This document shows positions 10,501 to 17,449 of a stretch of 17,992 nucleotides of DNA, piece after piece. The position numbers and the translations under genes were made by a program. Under the pieces are notes generated by a model. That model saw nothing but the letters and a program-made list of their open reading frames with translations. It made no database searches and had not been told where the DNA came from. The DNA lies in the NCBI GenBank assembly GCA_036244855.1, contig BQKZ01002985.1, positions 41,514 through 59,505 on the forward strand, written 5' to 3'. Each line of letters begins with the position of its first letter. The stretch's first letter is position 1. The stretch comes from Temnopleurus reevesii (lineage: Eukaryota; Echinodermata; Echinoidea; Temnopleuroida; Temnopleuridae).

Positions 10501-13500
10501 TGTGTATATACATAAATCTGTGTACTCACATATGAGAGCAAATGACAAAGAGGCCTGGTGGTTTTGCAAAATTATGAATGAAACCAGGGTAGGGTTATAC
10601 AAAAGGTGTGTACTGACCCAACCCTATTTTGACAGGGTCGGGGATCAATAAGGGAAACCTTATATTGCAATGTTGATCATAACTTTTACCTGTGGGAAGC
10701 AACCGTAGTTCCAGATGTAACCGTGATGAGGGAAACAATTCTTGACAAATCTTAGCTTGCCCTTCTTCACATCTTGTTTGATGGGATTCATTGCAGATTT
10801 AGTGTCAATCTATATTAAAAAGGGCGAAAAATTCATGGTAAATGTATTGTGCACACATTACAAAACAAAAACTTGTATAGAATGAAGGAATGAAACAAAA
10901 GGATTAATGACATCTAAAAATATACAGCTATGTACAATAGGCCGCTTACTAACTTTTATTTCTGCATTTAGACATTTGGGCCAATACATGTAGGGGGCAG
11001 CAAAGTTGATTGAATGATCTGGAGAAGGATAAGGGTGGAATATGAAATATCCATGGCAACTTATCTGACTAGGGGAAGGAGATATTAGTAAAGAGGGGTA
11101 CCTTATTCTACAATGACCAAGGCATAAACAATGGAAAGTTCTTTAATCTACAGGATGATTTCTCATATCACTTTATCATAGATGAAAACAAAATACATAT
11201 CACCTGTACATGTACACTCTGGGTATATTTCAGTTTAAAATTAATTCTTTAATTCAAATCAAATTTTCGTTATTCATTAATATTCTTTTAATTGCTGCTT
11301 TCTGAATGCTTATCTATAACACTTCAATTCAATTAATTTCATATTAGCAGTAAAACAATATACAGAGGGAATACTAATTTGTATAACAGTATTAAAATAC
11401 AGAGCGAATACGAAGGTGGGGAATTAACAAAGAATATGAGATACTGGCTGCCAGCAGAATAGATAGGAATGTAATTGTGCAGGCATTAAAGGAATTCATT
11501 ATACTGAATCAAGCTCATAGAAGAAAGGGCACAATATTGTTTATGTTGAGTATGCAGTTAGATATGTATGTTACAAACTGAAAAGCATCCATCCAATATG
11601 ATCATTAGAAAATGTCAGGACAATTGCACACATTTCTTTGACATACAAATAACCCAAATGAATGATTCAATTAATTTGATGTTTCCTGACACACAATGAT
11701 TCAATTAATTTGACGTTTCCTGACACACAAATTATTCACAAGAAATCCACAATTTAAAAGTTAATCTAATAATACCTTTTAAAGTGACTTAATTAGATTT
11801 ACTGGTACATGTTAATGTACATGATTCATTACAATTCAGTATTGGCAGAGCTAAAGTATTGAAAGTACTAAAAAGTATAAATACATAAAAAGGTAGCCAC
11901 CGAGGAGAGTATCGAGCTGAATACATCATAACTTGGCATGGAAGTAAAATATTCTCTCCCCCAAATAAAGAAATAGATCAATAGATTTACATCATTTTGC
12001 TCCTTTCGATTCCACTTTTCAGCCAGGAATCAAAACTTGAACCAATTCATGAGCAAAATTGCTTGTAGAAATCACTATGTACATTGTGTGATAAAAAAAA
12101 AGTTCTGGAACATTCAGCATGTTTTAACACCAGCTCTGTAATTTTATCTTGTCACTGTCAGAAAGCCTTTGGTTGAGCCATTTATTCACATTCAAATTCA
12201 TTACATACATGTACGTCAAATAAAAATATTCAACATTGTTTTCATAATATTAAAAAATCTCAACTGCCAGATTTTAAATGCTACCTAAATGATTGATATT
12301 AAAATAAACAAAGCCGTGAAAATATAAGGCTTCAAAATCAACTTTGAGTGCCTTTAAAAAAAGGTATTTGGAAAATATCACCTACATACACCTGTAGACC
12401 CACTGTGCAGTAATAAAGCGACAGTGAACGTTTTATTCAATTTTCATTGATAGTACGTGTATAACTTCCTTCTTTTTGGCATTCTTTGTTGTTTTTTCAT
12501 CAATCTGAATGAAATGACATAGGCCAGCCAGCTTGATTTGATCATTTCTTAATAACAAAATTTTAATGTGTGAAAATGTCTTTAATAATCTGTTATGTAA
12601 AAATGTTATATTTCTGAATGCTACATATAGGTCAGCTTACCTCCATTTTGGCATTCGTCCATCTGGGGACCTCTACAACCATGTTCAAAATCTGATTCTG
12701 TGAAAGGAAGATAAATTGAATGAATGATATTGGTTTGCATAACTAGTACTTATAATTAATCTTGCTAAGGGAGCGTAACTACAATGTTGCAATTGATTGT
12801 TAATCTTTGCAAATTTTATCATGCATTTTCATTTGCACACTGTTCACGCGTTTACAAGGCGCACATGAAACAATGATTTTAATTTGATTGGCATGTTTCG
12901 ATCGACTGCAACATTTGAACAACACCCCCTTAGATTCTCAATCCTACATACAGCAAAAGAATTGATTGGATGCCCAAGAATCACTCTTTCTTTTTAAATC
13001 ATATCGGTCGGTCAGAAAAAGTTTTCTTTTTCTTTTTTTTTAAATCTTAATTTGGAACAGATTTCATGTAGAAAATAAAAATTCAAATTTAAGAAACAAC
13101 ACATATGAACATAGATTTGTATGTGTTTGTTGTTGTTTTTGGCATTAGCCAATTGTTGCTACCGGTTTCAAAAAAATGATTCTAAAATTGCATGGGAAAA
13201 AAGGGTGACAATTATTCTGAATACTTTTCCCAACATTCTTCATGATCAATGATCATTTGCCTTTATTCACAAATAAAACTTAGTGTAATTTATGTTCTCT
13301 TCACATGTTCTCTTGAAAAGTTTCACACATTTCAATAAAAGAAAAGGGTTATAAAAGTTGAATTACATTTTTGTAGGAGAATCCAATATGAAAGTTGTAC
13401 CCTCTAAATTATGATTGTAAAAACACATAAAATTACTTTTCTTCCTAGTACTTAAGTTTATTGCCAAAATTTTCGATTGAATGCTCGGTTATTAAGAAAT

Positions 13501-16500
13501 CTTTTTCAGTCATCTATTTTGTTACTTATTAAAGATGAAATCAACACAATTATGTTTCAAATTGGGCAGTAATAATCAATATAAACAAATAGAACTGGCA
13601 GAATTTGACCTCCTTTCATCTCTTAATGACCTTAGACTTTGCTTTCTCAAATAGTAATTGATTTTCTAAAAATATATCATACATAAAGAGTCTGCAGTAA
13701 AATTACTATAATTGAAGAAACCACTTTCGTAATGGAAATGTTGTTGCCATGGAAACATAGAAACCCTACACCAGACTTCTGAAATTATGACACTGATCAA
13801 GGGGAAGTCAATATAGATGTACAGACAGTATGTATTGGTATTTCAATGCTAACCAACGATATTGCTCAAACAAGTACAATTTGTTACTGAAATGAGCCTA
13901 CATGTATTTAAAAAAAAAACCACACAAATGATCAATCTTAAATGATAGAATCTTTAAAAAAAAAAAATACAGGAATTCATTTGCAGGTAAACCTTGAAAT
14001 TATTTTTATACACTACAGTAATGTTCAAGAATGTTAAAATATGACTGCCAACATGATAAAGTGGAAATTAGTAATAACCCTACTACAAATTCATAATATT
14101 CACAATAATGAAATGAATTGATGCATATGTTGAAAAAGTTTGTAATCTTTCCTGGAACCCCAAATTAGTAATGATTACTCAAAATTAGTAACAGTTGGCA
14201 CCTATGTTAAAAGTTCACTTATTTCTTTTCTCACCTCTTTATCAGCAAAGAGTGGAATGTCATGGAATGGAGACAACACCTGTCCATCTGTGTTCTCTGC
14301 AAGGACATAAAGATAATACATGTTTTAATGAGGCGTCGTGGTGTATTGGTTTAGACATTCGCCATTTAACCAGAGGGCGGCAGGTTCAAATCCCACATAA
14401 CATTAATTTCCTTCAGCAAAAAATGCATCCACATTATGCTGCACTCAACCCAAGTGAGGTGCAGGAAATATGTCCTTGAAATGCAGCGCGCTACTTGCTA
14501 AAGCGAGGTTGATTACACTGTACATGCTACATGTACATTGTAGAGCACTTTAATAGGGACGATTGATAAGTTAGTGTTAGGCGGCATTTAAGAACATATT
14601 TATTCATACAGTATTAAAAATTGGTTTAATTAAATCAAGAACTATTACTATAAGTAGTATGAAAAACAATCTGTTACTACATGTAACTTAGCATTCTTCA
14701 TTCAAATGTCCGTATAATAAATAAAAGCGAATAGAAATAACCATTTTCATAATCATTTCAACAACATTATTGTTTACTGGTATTATATGTAATTACATCT
14801 TTTCTTTGTCATGTCAACCTTTTTTTATTTATTTTTTTTGGTGTTGAGGGTGTAATCTATTGAACCAAGCTCTTAACCAAATTTGTATTATGAGACAGTC
14901 TCTCTTCCATATCTCGGTACTTATGCACACATATTTAAAAAAAAAAATCTTCAATTGGTTATCAAATTCCATGGTAAAATCTTTGTATATCTTTATCTAT
15001 ATCTCATCATATTCCTTAATATCTTGATTCAAAATCCGATGTAGAGAAATCCTTCTTCATGAGAACTTGAATTTTCATAACAATCATTAATTATACATGT
15101 ACATGCTTATTGGCAATTTGCATTTCACAATAATTGTCTTTAAATTGTAATATTCTGCAGCATTTTCTGAAAAGAAAAATTTGTGAAAAAGAAAATAATT
15201 GCCATCTCGTATGAATTACACATATTACAAACTTTTAAGAGGAAGCAAAAAGGAATCCCTTTTCAGTCTTGGAATGCATCATGAAACCTATAATGTATGC
15301 TTGAAAATTTCACACTCTTTCCAATGGTGGGTATTCTCCTTGGTTTGAAAATCAGATCACATACATGTAGTAAAATTGTGACAAAGATAAAAATTATAAG
15401 AATTTGTGTCTCCTCAATTTCCCATAGGAATCAGATGAGAAAAAGACTTTGACACACACAAATTGAAGGGTCTGCAATATTTCTTGTAATTTGTGTAATG
15501 GTGGGAATATCTAGACGTGATGAAATATTTAGAATGCCCAGGGGCCAGAATCATAGAATGTTCTCTTTGCATCAAAACCAAATATGAGGGGTAAAATTAA
15601 AATAAATCAGACTATAATCTCTCTCTCTTAGCTGTTCCCTCCACTATTTTGGAGATTCTTGTGGACCATATCAGTATAGTACAGTGTCGCGATCGGCAGT
15701 CTCATAGGTTTAATCATGTGATGAAAAATGAGAAAAATCATGATGTGACCATTTTTGTCCTATTTCCGCATGATTTTCTGTGCACAGACACTTAAATCTT
15801 AATGACTTGGTTATGATTATGGTGTGTATATAGACACCCTAATTGGTAACCTTCTTCTTCTTCTTCTTCATTGGTTGGCTTCCTCCAGTGTGGAGAAATG
15901 TCAGCGGGACCATACAGGCTACATCAATATGTCATGAGCTTGAGCCTTAGTTTGAGGGTAGCTGATTTTCATAAAATTATTATCATTCTTACAGCAAACT
16001 TTTGCCTGTAAAGATAATCTATCAAGAACAAGAAATTAAAGAAAAGAGTGCCAACAAAAAAAAACAATTATACAATTATACAAATCAAGAAAGAGATGAT
16101 GGAAAATTGGGCAAACCCGGAGAATAGCGACCAGGTGCGCGCGATGTATTCAATTTGTGTACAATCCTATGGAAGCGTGCGGTAGTGCGTCGGCGATGAT
16201 TTTTGCACCAGATTCGACCAGCAAACATTTGGTAAAATTGGCTAAGTTTACACTTTTTAACACCAAAATCGATTAAATTTTCAAACGATTTCTTCAAATA
16301 TTGAAGGAGGGGAAAGAAAATAACATTTACAATGTAAACCATTATTCTGTTTATAAAATGTAATAAAAGTCGCTTTTGGACTTGTTTTGTGGATGGTTAC
16401 CTGTGTGTATTTTGGACTTCTGCCTCCGATGTTTGCAACTTTTACATGGCGCGCGCACGCAATCTGGTCGCTATTCTCCGGGTCTGCCGAAAATTGATTA

Positions 16501-17019
16501 ATTTGAAAGTCTTCAAAGTGGACTGGAGATGAAAATATATGGTTAAATTACAAATTAAAATCATGCAGATCACTCTTTCTTTCAAAAAATAAACTCTAAC
16601 TCAACCAATCTTGCTCTCTTTATCTCTATTTGAGCTCTCTTCTTCAACAATATCACATTTTGTAATTTTGTCTCACAACTATTTCCACACTGCCAATGCA
16701 CACAACGTTAACAACAACAGCACTTGCCCAAACCAGCGGCACAGTCTCAATTCGCCCCCGGACTTCAGGCTACGAATGGACCAGAGGGACGGTAACAAGC
16801 ACAGGCTTGACACGCGCAGGATCGGGGTGTATACTCACTGAAGAACAAACGATAATCCAAGGAATTTGGTGCTCCTCGTGATTCAACTGAATATGCCATA
16901 GCTTGGACTGGAAACTTTCTTCCTTGAGGTGGGTTTATTTGAGCAGCCAAAAGCACTTTAGAGAGAATTCTCTCACGAAAAGAGGACGAGACGACACGTC
17001 GAACACAAGTCGCAAACAT
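3913..17019 (-). CDS. PPA1/PPA2: Inorganic pyrophosphatase (soluble family I), complete 13-exon coding region with mitochondrial-type N-terminus
   Basis: This gene hydrolyses pyrophosphate to two phosphates and so pulls biosynthetic reactions forward; the enzyme needs Mg2+. The coding exons are 17019-16839, 14296-14235, 12697-12641, 10809-10690, 10373-10287, 9967-9904, 9466-9404, 8404-8364, 7308-7222, 6040-5955, 5561-5492, 4593-4554 and 3944-3913. All introns are GT-AG and phase is kept throughout (990 nt, 329 aa). The family signature DNDPLDV is at residues 157-163. The residues matching the yeast IPP1 active site are E90, K98, E100, R120, Y131, Y135, D157, D159, D162, D189, D194, K196, Y234 and K235, all intact with no gap. 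Residues 1-40 are basic and look like a mitochondrial presequence; M41 onward aligns with the start of cytosolic PPA1. An in-frame TAA at 17029-17031 makes M1 the first possible start. The C-terminal exons are less conserved. UTRs were not defined. Confidence 0.95.
3996..4112. repeat. CAT/CCA trinucleotide microsatellite in intron 12
   Basis: Interrupted ATC, ACC and TTC triplets run almost unbroken. On the gene strand it reads as GAT/GGT. It produces long spurious reading frames of Met, Val or Thr-Ile that are not genes. Confidence 0.85.
4263..4531. repeat. CCG/CCA/CAT trinucleotide microsatellite in intron 12
   Basis: It contains a (CCG)n block at about 4291-4318, (CCA)n, and a pure run at 4483-4524 that is 14 GAT triplets on the gene strand. 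It starts about 23 bp inside intron 12 on the exon 12 side and stays in frame with exon 12 when unspliced. Confidence 0.9.
4554..4593 (-). CDS. PPA1/PPA2: Exon 12 of inorganic pyrophosphatase (40 bp)
   Basis: Encodes S307 to A319 and one base of V320: [13 protein letters not shown], a proline-rich C-terminal linker like that of animal pyrophosphatases. The acceptor is a long T-run followed by cacttgcag; the donor is CAG|GTGAGC. If the donor is not used, the frame continues into the intron as a poly-Asp and poly-Gly tail ending at a TGA (4456-4458). Confidence 0.85.
4594..5491 (-). other. Intron 11 (898 bp)
   Basis: Its half next to exon 12 is the 158-bp tandem array; the half next to exon 11 is plain AT-rich sequence. 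Confidence 0.85.
4602..5062. repeat. 158-bp tandem repeat array in intron 11, about three copies
   Basis: GCTCTATTTCAACATTCCAG recurs at 4631, 4789 and 4947, a period of exactly 158 bp. The first two units are almost identical; the third diverges in its right half, after about 5005. Each unit boundary carries an A-run. The left edge abuts the acceptor of exon 12, whose pyrimidine tract looks like the same A-run read on the other strand. A frame in the third unit encodes 77 aa but matches nothing I recognise. Confidence 0.9.
5492..5561 (-). CDS. PPA1/PPA2: Exon 11 of inorganic pyrophosphatase
   Basis: Encodes the end of C283 to N306: [20 protein letters not shown], then FDN. It corresponds to the variable stretch after the conserved Cys-Asn in vertebrate PPA1. 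The acceptor is tttgcccacag and the donor gtaagt. The reading frame, splice sites and length all fit; sequence conservation is modest, as expected here. Confidence 0.87.
5663..5833. mobile_element. Small inverted-repeat element, family CTAAGGG, second copy
   Basis: The left end contains AGGGAGAGTTGCTACAAAGT; the inward-read right end is ATGGGGGTGTTGCTACATAG. The middle (AATGCGCATTCTAATTTGCA, then ACTGATTTGCA) matches 2693-2797. It lies in intron 10, about 100 bp from exon 11. Confidence 0.6.
5869..5917. mobile_element. Solo end fragment of the CAGTCAAACC MITE family
   Basis: Read on the minus strand, this 49-bp piece starts CAGTCAAACCTTGTTATAAA, continues GAGCCACTGATATAACGAG, and is flanked by TA at 5918-5919. 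The remainder of the element is missing. It lies in intron 10. Confidence 0.7.
5955..6040 (-). CDS. PPA1/PPA2: Exon 10 of inorganic pyrophosphatase
   Basis: Encodes residues 255-282 and two bases of C283: [20 protein letters not shown], then DSDAGELS. This matches the helix with the conserved Trp after the catalytic core. The acceptor is gctacag and the donor gtaagt. Without splicing, the frame would end at a TAA inside the donor, one codon beyond the exon, so splicing here is needed for a full-length protein. Confidence 0.92.
6133..6275. repeat. Dispersed repeat with TTTATATAGCGC end, copy 2
   Basis: The second copy of the repeat at 7475-7617, in the same orientation, lying in intron 9. It differs by scattered substitutions and small indels, such as a shorter spacer before TGTATCACAGC. 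Confidence 0.8.
6524..6696. mobile_element. TA-flanked MITE related to the CAGT-type family, degenerate copy
   Basis: It starts TA|CAGTGGAAA and ends TTCAG|TA. The inside shares TATAGCAGCAATCTCATTAT, AACAATGAGTTA and TATCAGATCTCTTTA-type words with the copy at 460-643. It lies in intron 9. Confidence 0.65.
6762..7201. mobile_element. Terminal-inverted-repeat element, family CTGTGAGCAGAAGG, 440-bp copy
   Basis: The left end reads CTGTGAGCAGAAGGGACAAA; the right end, read inward, is CTGCGAGCAGAAGGAACAAA. The similarity continues inward for about 60 bp (AAACAAC...TTCACAA). No transposase frame is seen. It makes up over a third of intron 9, and its right end lies 20 bp from the donor of exon 9. 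Confidence 0.75.
7222..7308 (-). CDS. PPA1/PPA2: Exon 9 of inorganic pyrophosphatase
   Basis: Encodes residues 226-254: [16 protein letters not shown], then [14 protein letters not shown]234 and K235 are active-site residues. The acceptor is ctatccgtag and the donor gtaagc. Phase 0 on both sides. The end of a terminal-inverted-repeat element lies only 20 bp into the following intron. Confidence 0.95.
7475..7617. repeat. Dispersed repeat with TTTATATAGCGC end, copy 1
   Basis: About 143 bp in intron 8, closely similar to 6133-6275. Both run from an AATAATATT stretch through TTTATATAGCGCTCTTAC and TATCACAGC to AACAAATTATTTAACTATTA. The TATATAGCGC end is shared with the 3' tail of the SINE at 8789-9092, so these may be 3' ends of a related SINE or LINE read in reverse. 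Confidence 0.8.
7806..7821. promoter_or_regulatory. 16-bp perfect palindrome containing a full CRE
   Basis: ATTATGACGTCATAAT is its own reverse complement and contains TGACGTCA, the consensus cyclic-AMP response element bound by CREB/ATF proteins. It lies in intron 8, far from the promoter, so any role is uncertain. Confidence 0.3.
8364..8404 (-). CDS. PPA1/PPA2: Exon 8 of inorganic pyrophosphatase (41 bp)
   Basis: A very short exon encoding [14 protein letters not shown] (residues 212-225), the segment that reads DIxDVxxxxPGxLE in the family. The acceptor is aatcatttag and the donor gtgagt. It enters in phase 1 and leaves in phase 0, so skipping it would break the frame. Confidence 0.93.
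8405..9403 (-). other. Intron 7 (999 bp)
   Basis: About a third of it is the minus-strand SINE at 8789-9092. The remainder is AT-rich with no exon recognised. Confidence 0.85.
8789..9092 (-). mobile_element. tRNA-derived SINE, minus-strand copy with ATT tail
   Basis: Read on the minus strand it starts GGAGGCGCCGTGGTGTAGTG. The A box is at 9083-9073 and the B box, GGTTCGAGTCC, at 9039-9029. The 3' end carries AGCGCTATATAAAAGCC followed by an (ATT)n tail at about 8791-8809. The cloverleaf is incomplete, so this is a SINE and not a tRNA gene. It lies in intron 7 in the same orientation as the host gene. Confidence 0.85.
9404..9466 (-). CDS. PPA1/PPA2: Exon 7 of inorganic pyrophosphatase
   Basis: Encodes the end of G191 to N211 and the first base of D212: [20 protein letters not shown]. 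It supplies D194 and K196 of the active site. The acceptor is cttcctcgtag and the donor gtgagt. Phase 1 on both sides. Confidence 0.95.
9467..9903 (-). other. Intron 6 (437 bp)
   Basis: A plain AT-rich intron with standard GT-AG ends; nothing else seen. Confidence 0.85.
9904..9967 (-). CDS. PPA1/PPA2: Exon 6 of inorganic pyrophosphatase
   Basis: Encodes residues 170-190 and the first base of G191: [20 protein letters not shown], then E. It contains D189, a metal ligand. The acceptor is catattacag and the donor gtaaat. It leaves in phase 1, splitting the glycine of the DEGETDWK motif. Confidence 0.95.
9968..10286 (-). other. Intron 5 (319 bp)
   Basis: A plain AT-rich intron with standard GT-AG ends; nothing else seen. 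Confidence 0.85.
10287..10373 (-). CDS. PPA1/PPA2: Exon 5 of inorganic pyrophosphatase (signature motif)
   Basis: Encodes residues 141-169, beginning TWEDPSH and containing [14 protein letters not shown]. Residues 157-163 fit the family I pyrophosphatase signature; D157, D159 and D162 are the metal-binding aspartates. The acceptor is ctctctttag and the donor gtatgc. Twenty-nine whole codons, phase 0 on both sides. Confidence 0.97.
10374..10689 (-). other. Intron 4 (316 bp)
   Basis: A plain AT-rich intron with no recognisable element. It includes a small imperfect inversion around CAACCCTA/TAGGGTTA at 10591-10625. Confidence 0.8.
10690..10809 (-). CDS. PPA1/PPA2: Exon 4 of inorganic pyrophosphatase
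   Basis: Encodes residues 101-140, with [17 protein letters not shown] followed by [12 protein letters not shown]. It contains R120, Y131 and Y135 of the phosphate-binding site. The FPHHGYI stretch is closer to the yeast wording than to the FPYKGYI of vertebrate PPA1. The acceptor is taatatag and the donor gtaaaa. Forty whole codons, phase 0 on both sides. Confidence 0.96.
10810..12640 (-). other. Intron 3 (1831 bp)
   Basis: AT-rich, with the 34-bp duplication as the only clear structure. No exon, RNA gene or mobile element was recognised. Confidence 0.85.
11661..11728. repeat. 34-bp direct tandem duplication
   Basis: AATGATTCAATTAATTTGAT begins at 11661 and recurs at 11695 with one substitution (GATG to GACG); each unit ends TTTCCTGACACAC. 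It lies in intron 3. Confidence 0.85.
12641..12697 (-). CDS. PPA1/PPA2: Exon 3 of inorganic pyrophosphatase
   Basis: Encodes residues 82-100, [19 protein letters not shown]. It carries three active-site residues, E90, K98 and E100 (yeast E48, K56, E58). The acceptor is tcctttcacag and the donor gtaagc. It is 19 whole codons, phase 0 on both sides, so skipping it would keep frame but remove catalytic residues. Confidence 0.95.
12698..14234 (-). other. Intron 2 (1537 bp)
   Basis: Apart from the inverted-repeat element at 12765-12933 and several short A or T runs, I see nothing recognisable here. The donor is gtgaga and the acceptor ttcacag. Confidence 0.85.
12765..12933. mobile_element. Small inverted-repeat element, family CTAAGGG, complete copy
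   Basis: The left end CTAAGGGAGCGTAACTACAA and the inward-read right end CTAAGGGGGTGTTGTTCAAA both continue as TGTTGCA and then (T)GAT. The copy is 169 bp, in intron 2. Related pieces are at 5663-5833 and 2693-2797. No clear target duplication was found, so the superfamily is unknown. Confidence 0.6.
14235..14296 (-). CDS. PPA1/PPA2: Exon 2 of inorganic pyrophosphatase
   Basis: Encodes [20 protein letters not shown] and E81 (residues 61-81), the SPFHDIP strand found near the start of all animal soluble pyrophosphatases. The acceptor reads tccttgcag and the donor gtgaga. The exon enters in phase 1 and leaves in phase 0. A SINE starts 33 bp upstream of its acceptor on the gene strand. Confidence 0.93.
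14330..14605 (+). mobile_element. tRNA-derived SINE, plus-strand copy
   Basis: It begins GAGGCGTCGTGGTGTATTGG. A polymerase III A box is at 14339-14349 (TGGTGTATTGG) and a B box at 14383-14393 (GGTTCAAATCC). The body shares CTTCAGCAAAAAAT, TGCACTCAACCCA and TTGTAGAGC-type words with the minus-strand copy at 8789-9092, then drifts at the 3' end; this copy is shorter inside. It lies in intron 1, opposite to the gene, close to the exon 2 acceptor. The right boundary is approximate. Confidence 0.8.
15851..15869. repeat. Short (CTT)n microsatellite in intron 1
   Basis: Six CTT triplets in a row. On the gene strand this is (GAA)n, which can act as a purine-rich splicing enhancer, but no nearby exon is apparent. 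Confidence 0.7.
16110..16488. mobile_element. hAT-like non-autonomous DNA transposon (MITE) with 8-bp target duplication
   Basis: The ends are inverted: GGCAAACCCGGAGAATAGCG on the left and, read from the right end inward, GGCAGACCCGGAGAATAGCG, continuing as ACCAG in both, with GC-rich subterminal sequence. The copy is 379 bp and has no transposase frame. Immediately outside, GAAAATTG is present on both sides (16102-16109 and 16489-16496). An 8-bp target site duplication is typical of the hAT superfamily. It sits in intron 1. Confidence 0.85.
16839..17019 (-). CDS. PPA1/PPA2: Exon 1: presequence and start of pyrophosphatase
   Basis: This exon encodes residues 1-60 plus the first base of codon 61. 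It opens with [10 protein letters not shown] and is followed by Ser, Arg and Lys with a single acidic residue (E16), as in a mitochondrial targeting peptide. From M41 it reads [20 protein letters not shown], which resembles the region around an internal Met in vertebrate PPA2. The donor is GTGAGT at 16838-16833. M1 has C at -3 and T at +4 (weak context); M41, at 16899, has G at -3 and G at +4 (strong context). No other ATG lies between them on the gene strand. Any 5' UTR is not resolved. Confidence 0.9.
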
Positions 17020-17030
17020 GTGGACAGATT

Positions 17031-17046
17031 ACGCATGCGCAATTGG
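17031..17046 (-). promoter_or_regulatory. Probable NRF-1 site with adjacent CCAAT box
   Basis: On the gene strand the sequence reads CCAATTGCGCATGCGT, 12 bp upstream of the first ATG. GCGCATGCGT is close to the NRF-1 consensus (YGCGCAYGCGCR), and CCAAT abuts it. NRF-1 controls many genes for mitochondrial proteins in animals, which would fit this gene. The element also contains an out-of-frame ATG, which would be a short upstream reading frame if transcription starts farther upstream. Being so close to the start codon, it may lie at or just after the transcription start. Confidence 0.5.
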
Positions 17047-17364
17047 CCGGCGAAAATTGATTAATTTGATAATTAATGGTATCCTTGAAGATAAAAATAT
17101 GACCTTCAGCCATACGAGTCGCCAAAAATTTCATGCACATGCGTTGGTGAAAAGTGTAAAATTTCGACCCTGTGATTTAATAGCTGTATGTGCATGTAAT
17201 TACAGTAATCGAATTGGGAACAAGGTCCAAAGTCTAACTCTTATCATTATTGGTTATTCCGGGTGTGTTGCGTCCCTGGTTATTCGTCTGTATATCCATT
17301 GCATTTGACTATCAACATTTTCAGTTTTTAATGAAATCTTATACCATCCCATGGGCTTATAAAC

Positions 17365-17417
17365 GGGGGGGGGGGGGGGGGGGAAAAAAAAAAAAAAAAA
17401 ACCCCCCCCCCCCCCCC

Positions 17418-17445
<28 letters not shown>
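17365..17445. repeat. Compound homopolymer tract G19-A18-C16-A28
   Basis: Four uninterrupted runs follow each other: 19 G, 18 A, 16 C and 28 A. The G and C runs can pair as a hairpin with an 18-nt A loop. It may be a natural low-complexity tract or an assembly or sequencing artefact; run lengths in such tracts are unreliable. Confidence 0.9.

Positions 17446-17449
<4 letters not shown>

Larger units (their letters stand above)
14297..16838 (-). other. Intron 1 (2542 bp)
   Basis: It starts GTGAGT and ends TTGCAG. It holds the hAT-like MITE, the (CTT)n tract and the plus-strand SINE; elsewhere it is plain AT-rich sequence in which I see no exon or RNA gene. Confidence 0.85.

Noticed and set aside
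16085..16342. 85-residue minus-strand frame in intron 1
   Set aside because: Most of it is inside the hAT-like element, and it shows no transposase motif.
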